Source: Xanthomonas sontii (GTDB lineage Bacteria > Pseudomonadota > Gammaproteobacteria > Xanthomonadales > Xanthomonadaceae). Taken from it: DNA of 64,000 nucleotides. Below, one piece after another: positions 22,989 to 31,561 of the stretch. Positions within the stretch are counted from its first letter, which is position 1, and each line of letters begins with the position of its first letter. The translations under genes and the position numbers were made by a program. The DNA lies in contig NZ_CP132342.1 in assembly GCF_040529055.1 (NCBI RefSeq), positions 3,966,001 to 4,030,000 on the forward strand, in the 5' to 3' direction. The notes under the pieces are model-generated. The model was not told the origin of the DNA. It did no database searches and saw only the letters and a program-made list of their open reading frames with translations.

Positions 22989-23372
22989 CGCCGGCCTCCC
23001 GCGTGCGAGGCGGCATGCGGGAAAGAAACGCATCGAGGCATGGACTGCTCCTGTGTGAGATGTCGGGACGCCGACGCCGCAGGGCAACGACCAGCGGATC
23101 CATGGTCACTGTGTCATCCGGGTGACAGCGCGTCTTGTCCACACTGATGCGTGCAGATGCGGATTTCTGCCGAATTACCGTGCCGACCCGGCGCTGGCGA
23201 CCAGGCCCCTGCGGACAGCGTGGGCGAACGCGGCCGACACGCCAATGCGCTGCGGCCCATGCGCCACCTGCACGACGCGTCGCGTCATGCCGGGATCGCG
23301 ACACCGCGGTGGTGTCGCAGCGAATGCACCGTGCATCCGCCACGACACCGCCTGGCAGTCATTGCCGGTCGA
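22989..23372. other. Intergenic region between GH127/146 gene and svx
   Basis: About 380 bp containing operator block D near 23104-23171. No gene is supported in the remainder. Confidence 0.55.
23104..23171 (-). promoter_or_regulatory. Conserved promoter/operator block D (upstream of GH127/146 gene)
   Basis: On the minus strand: a degenerate palindrome GGCAGAAATCCGCA (23171-23158), 19 nt, ACAAGAC (23138-23132), about 19 nt, CACAGTGACC (23113-23104). The downstream half ATCCGCA, the 19-nt spacing and the ACAAGACGC core are as in blocks A-C, while the distal half-site is weaker. It lies about 145-185 bp upstream of the start codon. Confidence 0.62.
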
Positions 23373-25223
23373 TCATTGCGGCTTCACCGTGACCTCTGGC
23401 ACCGCGTCGGTCAGGTCGGCGCCATAATCGGGGTTGGTCACCGTATCCGCATCGACGTAGCCGTAGAACACGCCCTTGCTGGCCGACGCGCCGCGTTGTT
23501 CGACGTCGCCACGCAACTGCCCGGAACCGGACAGCGTGAACCCGCCGAACGCCCCCGCCGGCTTGAACACCGTATGCAACTGGGCGCGATCCTTCACCGT
23601 CACGCCATCCTGCAGCAGGCTCAACCCGCCAACCAGGGCGCCGTCCTGCACCTGCCCGCCCAGGATCGTCGCATGATCCTCGATGCGCGCATCGCCCAGC
23701 ACCTTGCCCCCCAGCACCCGCGCATGCGGGCCGACATAGGCGGTGGACGCGACATACGCGTTCTGGGCGACCCAGCCACCGCCGTTGGGGTGACGGCCGC
23801 CCACGCGCGTCGGCGTCGGCGCCCCGGGCTGCTGGCCCGACGGATACGCGTTCTCCAGCGTGACGCTCCACGGGTAGCGGTAGACCGAATAGTAGGACTG
23901 ATCCCACTTGATCTTCTGCATCTTGCTCGGCGTCCCCATCACCACCAGATACAGGTCGCTGTCATCGCTGCGCACCTGGAACGACAGCGCGGCATCGGCG
24001 CCTCGCTGCAGCGCGCTGTAGCGCGGCTTGCCGTTGGCATCGATCGCGACCACGCCCCAGCGCCAATCCGAGTCCGGCGTGCCGATGCGATCGGGATCGT
24101 TGGCCAGGCCCGGCAACGTGTCGACCGCCGATTGCTGCTGCACATTGCCATGGAACTTCACCACGACCGCATTCGCACCCACGGTGGGAACCAGCCGGAC
24201 CAGGTTGTAGCCCCACCGCTGCGGCGCCCAGTCGAACGGCACCTGGTAGCCGCCGGCCTGGCCCTGCACCGGATCCAGCTGGGTCAGGCGCAGTGCGCGA
24301 TCACGATTGGTCTCATCGGCCAGGTTTTCCGGATCGAATGCGGTATTGCTGCCGTATTGCTGGCGCATCACGGCGCCATGGTCGCGGCCGTCCGGGTCGG
24401 TGTAGTCCCACTGCACGTTGTGCATGGCCCAGTCGCCGAGCACGTCGTTGAGCTGCGACTGGCTCCACCCCATGTTGTCGCGGATGATCGAGAACGGATC
24501 GGCATCGGCCTGGCGGGAATCGCCGGGCTTGGGCGCCTTGGCCCACAGATCGTTGATGATCGCGTAACCGAAGCGATCCTTGAGGTACTCCATGAACTGC
24601 CAGTTGCAGTAGCGATCCCGGGTCGAGCCAAGATAGAGATGCGGGTAGTTCACCAACATCTCCGAGCACTGCACGTCGTCGTGGAAATACTGATGCGCCA
24701 TCCAGTTGGCATGCGATTCCCAGATCCAGCCGACGTACGGCGAGTCGCGCAAGCCGCCGGTGCTGCCCTGCAAGCCATGGGTCAATTCATGCGCCAGGCC
24801 CCAGTGATAGCCCAACTGGTCCGGATTGATCCACATGCCCATGCCGCCGCTGGCGGAGGTACCGCCGTTCAGGCCGAAGCTGTGGTCCAGGTAGACGCTG
24901 ACCTTGTACTTCGTCGCCGTGTTGCAGTAAGGCTCGGGAAACCCGACGCGCCCCATGTAGTCGTCCCAGATCAGCTCCAGCTCCTTGGCTGCGGAGGTCA
25001 CATCGTCCTGCGACAAGGCTTGTCCGTCCTTCCAGCGGAACGCGAAGTGTTGCGTTTCGTAGCGAACGGCCGGCATGTCGGTATCGCCGGGATTGGCGAG
25101 CCATTGGCCGGCACTGCAGACCGCCGCGGCCGCCGCATGCGCATGCTGCGCAGCCAGGGCCAGAACGGCCGACAGGCACATCGTGGAGACCAGACGCACG
25201 TATCGAGAAGCAGCAGGTTTCAC
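23373..25223 (-). CDS. svx: Svx/AvrXca family secreted zinc metalloprotease (virulence/avirulence protein)
   Basis: Secreted protein of 616 residues. An N-terminal Sec signal peptide ends near HAHA. The gluzincin-type active site is complete: His145-Glu146-Leu-Thr-His149 in AHELTHGLQGS, with a third-ligand candidate Glu169 in WIWESHANWM. The C-terminal part (about 480-600) is a left-handed beta-helix-like series of VGPHARVLGG / DARIEDHATILGG repeats. The Svx/AvrXca family is known from Pectobacterium and Xanthomonas as type II-secreted virulence factors. The start chosen is GTG 25223, preceded by GAGGAG and leading directly into the signal sequence; longer frames upstream are not protein-like. 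Its position within the arabinosidase cluster suggests a cell-wall glycoprotein target (inference). Confidence 0.88.
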   Translation of the reverse strand: MKPAASRYVRLVSTMCLSAVLALAAQHAHAAAAAVCSAGQWLANPGDTDMPAVRYETQHFAFRWKDGQALSQDDVTSAAKELELIWDDYMGRVGFPEPYCNTATKYKVSVYLDHSFGLNGGTSASGGMGMWINPDQLGYHWGLAHELTHGLQGSTGGLRDSPYVGWIWESHANWMAHQYFHDDVQCSEMLVNYPHLYLGSTRDRYCNWQFMEYLKDRFGYAIINDLWAKAPKPGDSRQADADPFSIIRDNMGWSQSQLNDVLGDWAMHNVQWDYTDPDGRDHGAVMRQQYGSNTAFDPENLADETNRDRALRLTQLDPVQGQAGGYQVPFDWAPQRWGYNLVRLVPTVGANAVVVKFHGNVQQQSAVDTLPGLANDPDRIGTPDSDWRWGVVAIDANGKPRYSALQRGADAALSFQVRSDDSDLYLVVMGTPSKMQKIKWDQSYYSVYRYPWSVTLENAYPSGQQPGAPTPTRVGGRHPNGGGWVAQNAYVASTAYVGPHARVLGGKVLGDARIEDHATILGGQVQDGALVGGLSLLQDGVTVKDRAQLHTVFKPAGAFGGFTLSGSGQLRGDVEQRGASASKGVFYGYVDADTVTNPDYGADLTDAVPEVTVKPQ

Positions 25224-25613
25224 GGCTCTACACTCCTCTTGTCCGACGACATTGGATGAATAGGACGATCGACGCGCGTTCCGCCGCACCAGCCTGCAGT
25301 GATTGAGGCATCCGCCGCCACCCCGACGGCATGCGGATCCAGGTTCGCCTCCGGCGAAACGCCAGGAACACGCCGCACGGCAGCCACTCGCATATCGGCA
25401 ATGCGTCGCCAGACTAATCCACCAAAACGCCATGCACCCGACGTTTATCCTCATGGAATCGGGATAATTCCGCACAGAGTCCGAAAATCAAACCGACGTC
25501 ACGGCAGGAACATGATGCGGCCGGCACCTGCCGCCGACATCAGCGGCGGGTGCTGCAACCGAAGCGCCTGCGAAGGTCGGCGAGGTCGGCTCGATCGGCA
25601 TGCACGCCTCACT
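25224..25613. other. Intergenic region between svx and the GH43 gene
   Basis: About 390 bp, no gene supported. It should carry the svx promoter. A TGCGGAAT half-site (minus-strand reading, 25474-25467) matches half of the shared operator, but the second half and the ACAAGAC element are absent. Confidence 0.45.
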
Positions 25614-27215
25614 TCAAGGCATGTCGCAGCGCTGCACATCCGCCGCGGTCGCCTGCGGCAGGCGCTGCGCCTGCGACGCCAACATCTCCCACTCCTGCAC
25701 CGCCAGTGCGGCGTAGCGCTCGCCGCCGCCGGATGCGTCCAGCACCGCGCGCACGCAGCGCGTGGTCACCGGCGCGAAGCGCAGCGTCTGCCAGCGGCCG
25801 GCGACGGGTGCGCGCGTACTCTCTGCCAGCGGCCACCAACGGCCGTCGCGACGGTACTCCAACCGCCAGCGCGCCGGCGGCGCCACGCCGCTGTCCGCGC
25901 CCGGCGGATGATCGGCCCAGAACAGGATGCGACTGCCCTGCAGCGTCACCGGTTGCGCCCAGCTGTACTGCAGCCATTGCTGCGGTGGGTTGTGCGGCGT
26001 CCAACTGCCCCATAGCTGCGGCGGCAACGGATTGCGCTTGACCCGGCCGTCGTTGAGCGCGGCGATCCAGTACTGGTGCGGGATGTCCGGGCCGTTGGAC
26101 GCACTGGCCTGCGCATAACGAGCGAGGTTGCGCTGCGGCGGCAACGGCGGCTGCGGCCGCTGCGTGGGCACCACCGGCAGGATCCGCGCCGGCTGCCGGG
26201 TGTCGTCCCACTGCAATCGGTCGATCGCCACGCTGCGGCGGAAATGCCCGCCGCCCTTGGCGTCGGCGGTGTGGTAGACCAGGTACCACTGGCCCTTGAA
26301 TTGCACGATGCCCGGATGCGAGGTGGTCGAGGACACCGGCGGCAGAATCACGCCGCGGTAGGTCCATGGCCCCAACGGCGAGGGCGCGCTGCCGTAGGCG
26401 ATGCACGCGTGGTACAGCGTCGGCGTGCAGTCCGACTCCGGCCCGGCATGGTTGTCGGCGTAGGCCATGTAGTAGGTGCCATTGCGCTTGAACAGCCACG
26501 GCGCTTCGAAGTAGCCGTCCAGCGTGGTCACCGCCACCGCCTGCCCCTTCGGCGTGACCATGTCGCGTTCCAGTTCGATGCCGAACAGCTTGCCGAAGGT
26601 GCCCCAGTACAGATACACGCGGCCGTCGTCGTCGACCAGCACGGTCGGGTCGATGTTCTGGATGGCGTTGGGCGTCGGCAGCGATTGCGACAGGATCGGT
26701 CCCTGCGGATGCGCATCGCGCCACGGCCCCAGCGGGCTGTCGGCCACCGCCACCCCGATCGCGAACGGATCGGCATTGCGCGAGTGTGCTTCCTGCACCG
26801 GCGCATACAGGTAGTAGCGTTTATCCGGACCCTGCACGATCTGCGCCGCGTAGGCGTGGCCGGGCGCCGCCCAGGCGAATACCTGCTGCGGGCGCAGCAA
26901 CGTCGGGTAATGGGTCCAGTCGCCGCGGCCGACATCGTCGGTGACCAGCAGTTGCCAGCGGTCGATCACGAAGTCGTTGACCTCGGGTGCCGCCTCGTCG
27001 CGGCCGGCGATGATGTAGAGCTTGCCGTCGGCAACCAGCGGCGCGGGGTCGGCCGAATAGGCACGTCCGTCGGCCAGGATCGGATTGCCCGACGCATGTA
27101 CCTGCCGCGACCAGGGCACCGCCGGTGTCGCGGCGATGGTCGCGGCAATGCCGATGCAGGCAGCGCAGGCCACCAGCAGGCAGGCGACGACACGGCGCAC
27201 GGGATGGCGGTTCAT
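25614..27215 (-). CDS. GH43-family glycoside hydrolase (alpha-L-arabinofuranosidase-like) with C-terminal discoidin-like domain
   Basis: Exported enzyme of 533 residues with an N-terminal signal (about 1-30). The five-bladed beta-propeller carries the GH43 triad: general base Asp56 (SADPAPL), pKa modulator Asp189 (NIDPTVLVDDDG) and general acid Glu237 (YFEAPWLF). After about residue 375 a discoidin/F5-8C-like module follows (ARYAQASASNGPDIPHQYWIAALNDG). The ATG overlaps the stop of the upstream GH121-like gene (ATGA), so the two are coupled. Clusters pairing GH43, GH121 and GH127 act on hydroxyproline-linked arabinofuranosides in Xanthomonas and bifidobacteria; this one would remove a terminal alpha-arabinose. 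Exact specificity is inferred. Confidence 0.88.
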   Translation of the reverse strand: MNRHPVRRVVACLLVACAACIGIAATIAATPAVPWSRQVHASGNPILADGRAYSADPAPLVADGKLYIIAGRDEAAPEVNDFVIDRWQLLVTDDVGRGDWTHYPTLLRPQQVFAWAAPGHAYAAQIVQGPDKRYYLYAPVQEAHSRNADPFAIGVAVADSPLGPWRDAHPQGPILSQSLPTPNAIQNIDPTVLVDDDGRVYLYWGTFGKLFGIELERDMVTPKGQAVAVTTLDGYFEAPWLFKRNGTYYMAYADNHAGPESDCTPTLYHACIAYGSAPSPLGPWTYRGVILPPVSSTTSHPGIVQFKGQWYLVYHTADAKGGGHFRRSVAIDRLQWDDTRQPARILPVVPTQRPQPPLPPQRNLARYAQASASNGPDIPHQYWIAALNDGRVKRNPLPPQLWGSWTPHNPPQQWLQYSWAQPVTLQGSRILFWADHPPGADSGVAPPARWRLEYRRDGRWWPLAESTRAPVAGRWQTLRFAPVTTRCVRAVLDASGGGERYAALAVQEWEMLASQAQRLPQATAADVQRCDMP

Positions 27216-30200
27216 GGCGTCGTCTCCGCCTCGATCACCAGCTCCAGCCGCACCGGCAGCGTCCCGGCGCCATCGCGGCCCTGCGCCTGTCCGACCACGC
27301 TCAGGCGTGCGGGCTTGGCATAGGCGGCCGGCGCCAGCGGCGCCCAACGTACCGGCACGCGCTCGCGCGAGCCGTCGTTGTACTGCACGGAGACCAGTTC
27401 CGGCAGCGCCGGCGCCTGCCCCGCAGGCATGTGCAGCGGCGGCGGCGCCTGCACGGTGGTGAGCTGGCCCGGCGCGGTCGCGCGGACCCAGATGCTGGCC
27501 GTCACCGGCACGCCGCCGTCGGCCAGGCCCTGCACCTGCACGCGGCCCTCGCCGGCCAGCGCCGCCGCATCGACCTGCGACCAGCGCACGCCCAGCCAGG
27601 CCCAGCTGCCGTCGGCGAAGTAGCCGGCGATGCGTGCCGGCAGCGTCAGCGCCTGCCCGGGCGCGATGCGCACGTCCACCGCTTCGGTCGCCACCGCGCG
27701 CTCGGCGAACACCTGCCATTCGTCCAGCCCGACCGCGTAGTGGCCCTCGCCCTGCGTCGCGGTCTGCAGCACCGCGCGCAAGGCCGTGGTAACCACCGGC
27801 GCGAACGCCACCCGGCTCGGCGCGCCATCGCCGTGCACCGGATAACCGCCGCGCACGGCGATGTCGCGCCACTGCGTGCCGTCTCGGTATTGCAGCGTCC
27901 ACGCGCGCGGCAACGCCACCCCGCCCTGCGGCTGGTCGTCCCAGAAATACAGCGCCGTGGCGCTCAGCCGTTGCGGTTGCGGCCACTCGTACTGCACCCA
28001 CACCGAGGCCGGCTGCGCGCGTCCCCAACTGCCCCAGCGGCGGTCGGCGGCCGGCACCTGGTCCGGCGCCGGCAGCAGCCCATCGTTGAGCGCCTGCAGG
28101 CGGTGATGGCCGGCGGTGAACTGCGCGCTCGGTGTAGCCTCGCCCTGCACCTGCAGCGTCTGACCGGCCGGAGCCGCCGCCGCGATCACCTTGACCTCGG
28201 CGTGCCCTTGCAATGCGCCATCGTCGGCCTGCAACTGCAGGGTGTAGGCGCCGGGCACAGTGAAGCGCACCTGTGTGGTGGCCGCCTGCGGCTGCTCGAA
28301 CAAGGCCGCGCCACCGGGCGGCGCCTGCAGCATGCGCCAGTGCAGGGAAAGCGTGCCGTTCGGCAGCGCGTCGTCGCCGACCCGCCCGGCCAGGCGCACC
28401 ACGCCACCGGCACTGCTGCCGTCTTCCTGCCAGGCCTCGACCTGCGGCGCCTGGTTGCCGTGCACCGCCGGCACGGCGGCGCCGCTGGCATAGGCCTGGA
28501 GCTCCTTGATCCCGGTGCGCAGCGCGCCGGCATGCGTGACTTGCAGACGCCAGCGCTGCGCGCGCAGCGGCGGGAAACGGATGCGGTTGCGGTTGCCCTG
28601 CGCGATCGGTGCATCGCGCACCTGGCCCGGCACGGTCTTCCACACGCCGGCGTCGAAGTACTGCAGCACGTACAGCCATGGCGGCGCGTAGCCGGCGCGC
28701 GTGCCCGACGGGAAGCCGTGCTGTTCACCCGGAGGCGAGGAACTGCGATAGAAGTACACGCGCACGTCGTCCAGGGTCTGCGGGCGCTGCAGATCCAGCT
28801 CCAGCCAGTCGCTGGCGGCAGGCGAACCGACGGTCCCCCAGAACGGTTCGTTGGCGGTGCTGCCGTCGACCGCCGCCGTGGCCGGGAATCCGTCGGTCGC
28901 GTAGCTGGCGCTGACTGCCGCGCCCTGCGCCAGGTTGCGCGCGCCGGGCGGCAACGCGATGTCGAGCCCCGCGTCGGCGAGGACCGCACCGATTCGCGCC
29001 GTGCCGGGAAACCGCACCTGCTGCGGCGCCTGCAATGCCAGCCGATGCGCGGCCAGCACCTGCATCTGCGCGGCACCGGCATTGACTACATCCGGCAACA
29101 CCTGCACGCGGCCGCTGGCGGGGTCGTACAGCACGTGCGCCAGGCGATCGACGGTGAAAGCCAAATGCCCGTCCAGGTACAGCGAATAGCCCTGCGGCGC
29201 GGCCCCGCCGTAGCGGCGGCCGTCGCGATCCCAGACGATGCTCAGGTCGCGGTCGCGGTAGCGCAGGCGGTCGGCGGCGAAATGGTCCCAGCCGATGTCG
29301 ATGGGATACAGCTCGATCAGGGCGTCGCTGCGCGGGCGCAGGCCCATCGCATCCTCGATCACGGTGAAGTTGGTGGCGCCGAGCTGGGTGTGGTGGATCC
29401 ACGAACGGTAGCCGATGCGGCCGCCATCGGCGGCACTGCCCTGCGCCCAGAATTCGTTCTGATCCGGGTAGCGGTTGTCGCCGTCGATGTAGTGCGCCCA
29501 CGCGTTCCAGTACAGCAGCTTGCGGTAGCTGGACGCATCCAGGTATGGGCTGGGGTAGTCGCGCAACACGCTGCCGAGCAGGCGGAACGCCACGGTGGAA
29601 TTGATCACCGAGAAATTGTTGCTGCCGCCGGCGCCCCGCGCCTGCGCGTCGGCCTGGTTGGCGGTGTAGAACGGGAACAGCGGGAACTGCCGCGCATCGG
29701 CGAACAGGCGCAGGGCGCGCACGTACTTGGGGTCGTCGTCGGCATCGCCGTGCCTGGGCATCAGGCCGACGCTGAAGGGGTAGTAGTTGTTGGTTTCCTT
29801 CCAGTCCACCGGCAGGCGCGGCCCATCGGCCTGGCGCTGCTTGAGCAGGTCGCCGTGCAGGCCCATACCGTCGGCCTGTGCACTGTGGTCCTGCCACAGC
29901 ACGTCCAGCACGGCGCGGCGGATCTTCGCCGCCAGCGCCTGCATGCACACCGCGGTGGCGGCGTCGCCGGCCAGTTGCGCGGCCTGTGCGGCGGCCAGCG
30001 CGTTGGCGTACACGTACGCGCTCTCGCTGCGGTCCATGCGCGCTGCGCCATGGTGTTTGGCCCAGTCGAAGGACACCGCGTCGGCGTCGTTGCCGGTCAT
30101 CGCCGCCCAGTCGTATTCGATCAGGCCGTTGCCGTTGCGGTCGTAGGCGCGCAACAACGTGTCCACGTCATCGCTGGCGTAGCGCGCCAGTTGCCCGGCG

Positions 30201-31561
30201 ATCGCCGGCGGCCCGCCGTGCACCTGGTAGGCGCGCCAGGCGGCAGCGCTGAGGTACTGGGCGTAGGAGTTGGACCAGTTCTCCGGCGCGCCGGGATTGT
30301 CCACGTACTTGCCGCCGCCGGCGGTCTCGCCGGCGCCGAGCCAGGAGCCGTAGGCGTAGAGCGGATCGCGCAGGTACTTGAGGTCGTCGATGAACATGCC
30401 GGTGGTGAGCACGATGGCGTTGTCGTAGCCGAGCACGCCTTCGATCGCCACTGGAAACTGGTAGTCGTTGCCAGGCACCGCCGCGTCCAGGAAATTGAAG
30501 CGCAGCAGCCACCAGCGGTAGAACAGGGTCTTGTCGAGATTGTCCTCGGGCGTGTCCAGGTACGGCAGGTTGTCGGCCCACCAGCGGTTGTAGGCGACGA
30601 CATGGTCGCGGTAGGCCTGCTGCGGCGACTGCGCGGCGATGCGCCGGTATTCCTGCAGCGAGGCAGGCAGCTCGCGCGCGATCAGCCCCAGTTGCACCTT
30701 CAGTGTCGGCGCGGTGCCGTGCGCCGGCACCGCCAGCGGCCGCGCGATGCTCGCACCATCGACCGCGAAGCCGTCGCCGGACAAGCGCGGAAACAGCGTG
30801 GTGATAGCGTTATGGGTGACGAAGGCGCCGGTCAACTCGGCACTGTCGGGATGCGTGGCCATCGGCGAGACCGCACGCACGGTCAGCGCATGCGCCGCGC
30901 CGTCGGTGCTGGACACGGTGACTTCGGCCACCGCCACGTTCTGTTCGCTGATGAACTTGACCAGTTGCAGGCGCACGCCGCCACCGGCATACGCGCTGCT
31001 GAAATAGCTCGGCGTCTGCCGCCGCTGCGCGCTGTCCTCGACCAGCGCGATCGGCACGCCGTCGCGCTCCAGTTGCAGACGGAACAGCGCGTCGTGGCCG
31101 GTCTTGTGCACGTAGGCCACGTCGCCGACGAAGCCAGGCTCCTCCGGCTTGTGCGTGTACAGGTAGGCGGCGCGGCCGCGGGTGAACAGCCAGTTGTTGC
31201 TGTCGCCGAAGCCGCCGCCGGTACCCTGCCGCGCGAGCAGGCGGTCGATCCAGAAATCGCGGCCGGGCGCGCGGCCGGCGCCCGCCGCCAGGTCGGCGGC
31301 GAACACGCGCTGCAACTGGCCCTGCCCCCGGCCCGGCGCGAACGCCACGCCGCTATCCGGCAAGGGATGCGCATCACCCTTGAAGTGCGGCATGCCGATC
31401 GCGGCATTGCTGGGCTGCAGGCCTTCGCCGTCGCGGTCGAGGTCGCCGACGGCGGCTGACGCCGCCACCGCACTCGCAGCGAACGACAGTCCAACCAGGA
31501 GCGCGATGGCGCCGCGCCGCACGCGCGATGCGGCGCCACCGGGTGCAGACGTGCGACTCAA
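27212..31561 (-). CDS. Large secreted (alpha/alpha)6 glycoside hydrolase, GH121-like (beta-L-arabinobiosidase candidate), with discoidin and Big_4 domains
   Basis: Secreted protein of 1449 residues. A signal peptide lies at about 14-38. The N-terminal beta region and MGH1/GH63-like (alpha/alpha)6 barrel (to about 800) carry the acidic segments NRWWADNLPYLDTPEDN, GNGLIEYDWAAM, DWKETNNYYPF and NEFWAQGSA. Two discoidin-like modules follow (about 880-1010 and 1110-1240, each opening with NLAQGAAVSAS- or HHRLQALNDG-type sequence), then two Big_4 Ig-like repeats with FADGSWAWLGVRWSQVD and YNDGSRERVPVRWAPL. Size, fold and neighbours match GH121 HypBA2, which releases beta-arabinobiose from extensin-type glycans. 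The start is TTG 31561, overlapping the receptor stop (TTGA) with AGGA upstream; GTG 31522 is an alternative. GH121 is likely, not proven. Confidence 0.75.
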   Translation of the reverse strand: MSRTSAPGGAASRVRRGAIALLVGLSFAASAVAASAAVGDLDRDGEGLQPSNAAIGMPHFKGDAHPLPDSGVAFAPGRGQGQLQRVFAADLAAGAGRAPGRDFWIDRLLARQGTGGGFGDSNNWLFTRGRAAYLYTHKPEEPGFVGDVAYVHKTGHDALFRLQLERDGVPIALVEDSAQRRQTPSYFSSAYAGGGVRLQLVKFISEQNVAVAEVTVSSTDGAAHALTVRAVSPMATHPDSAELTGAFVTHNAITTLFPRLSGDGFAVDGASIARPLAVPAHGTAPTLKVQLGLIARELPASLQEYRRIAAQSPQQAYRDHVVAYNRWWADNLPYLDTPEDNLDKTLFYRWWLLRFNFLDAAVPGNDYQFPVAIEGVLGYDNAIVLTTGMFIDDLKYLRDPLYAYGSWLGAGETAGGGKYVDNPGAPENWSNSYAQYLSAAAWRAYQVHGGPPAIAGQLARYASDDVDTLLRAYDRNGNGLIEYDWAAMTGNDADAVSFDWAKHHGAARMDRSESAYVYANALAAAQAAQLAGDAATAVCMQALAAKIRRAVLDVLWQDHSAQADGMGLHGDLLKQRQADGPRLPVDWKETNNYYPFSVGLMPRHGDADDDPKYVRALRLFADARQFPLFPFYTANQADAQARGAGGSNNFSVINSTVAFRLLGSVLRDYPSPYLDASSYRKLLYWNAWAHYIDGDNRYPDQNEFWAQGSAADGGRIGYRSWIHHTQLGATNFTVIEDAMGLRPRSDALIELYPIDIGWDHFAADRLRYRDRDLSIVWDRDGRRYGGAAPQGYSLYLDGHLAFTVDRLAHVLYDPASGRVQVLPDVVNAGAAQMQVLAAHRLALQAPQQVRFPGTARIGAVLADAGLDIALPPGARNLAQGAAVSASYATDGFPATAAVDGSTANEPFWGTVGSPAASDWLELDLQRPQTLDDVRVYFYRSSSPPGEQHGFPSGTRAGYAPPWLYVLQYFDAGVWKTVPGQVRDAPIAQGNRNRIRFPPLRAQRWRLQVTHAGALRTGIKELQAYASGAAVPAVHGNQAPQVEAWQEDGSSAGGVVRLAGRVGDDALPNGTLSLHWRMLQAPPGGAALFEQPQAATTQVRFTVPGAYTLQLQADDGALQGHAEVKVIAAAAPAGQTLQVQGEATPSAQFTAGHHRLQALNDGLLPAPDQVPAADRRWGSWGRAQPASVWVQYEWPQPQRLSATALYFWDDQPQGGVALPRAWTLQYRDGTQWRDIAVRGGYPVHGDGAPSRVAFAPVVTTALRAVLQTATQGEGHYAVGLDEWQVFAERAVATEAVDVRIAPGQALTLPARIAGYFADGSWAWLGVRWSQVDAAALAGEGRVQVQGLADGGVPVTASIWVRATAPGQLTTVQAPPPLHMPAGQAPALPELVSVQYNDGSRERVPVRWAPLAPAAYAKPARLSVVGQAQGRDGAGTLPVRLELVIEAETTP

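Noticed and set aside
25461..25474. TGCGGAATTATCCC upstream of svx as operator copy
   Set aside because: Only one half-site matches, the orientation is reversed relative to the other promoters, and the spaced ACAAGAC is missing. Left as a weak possibility.
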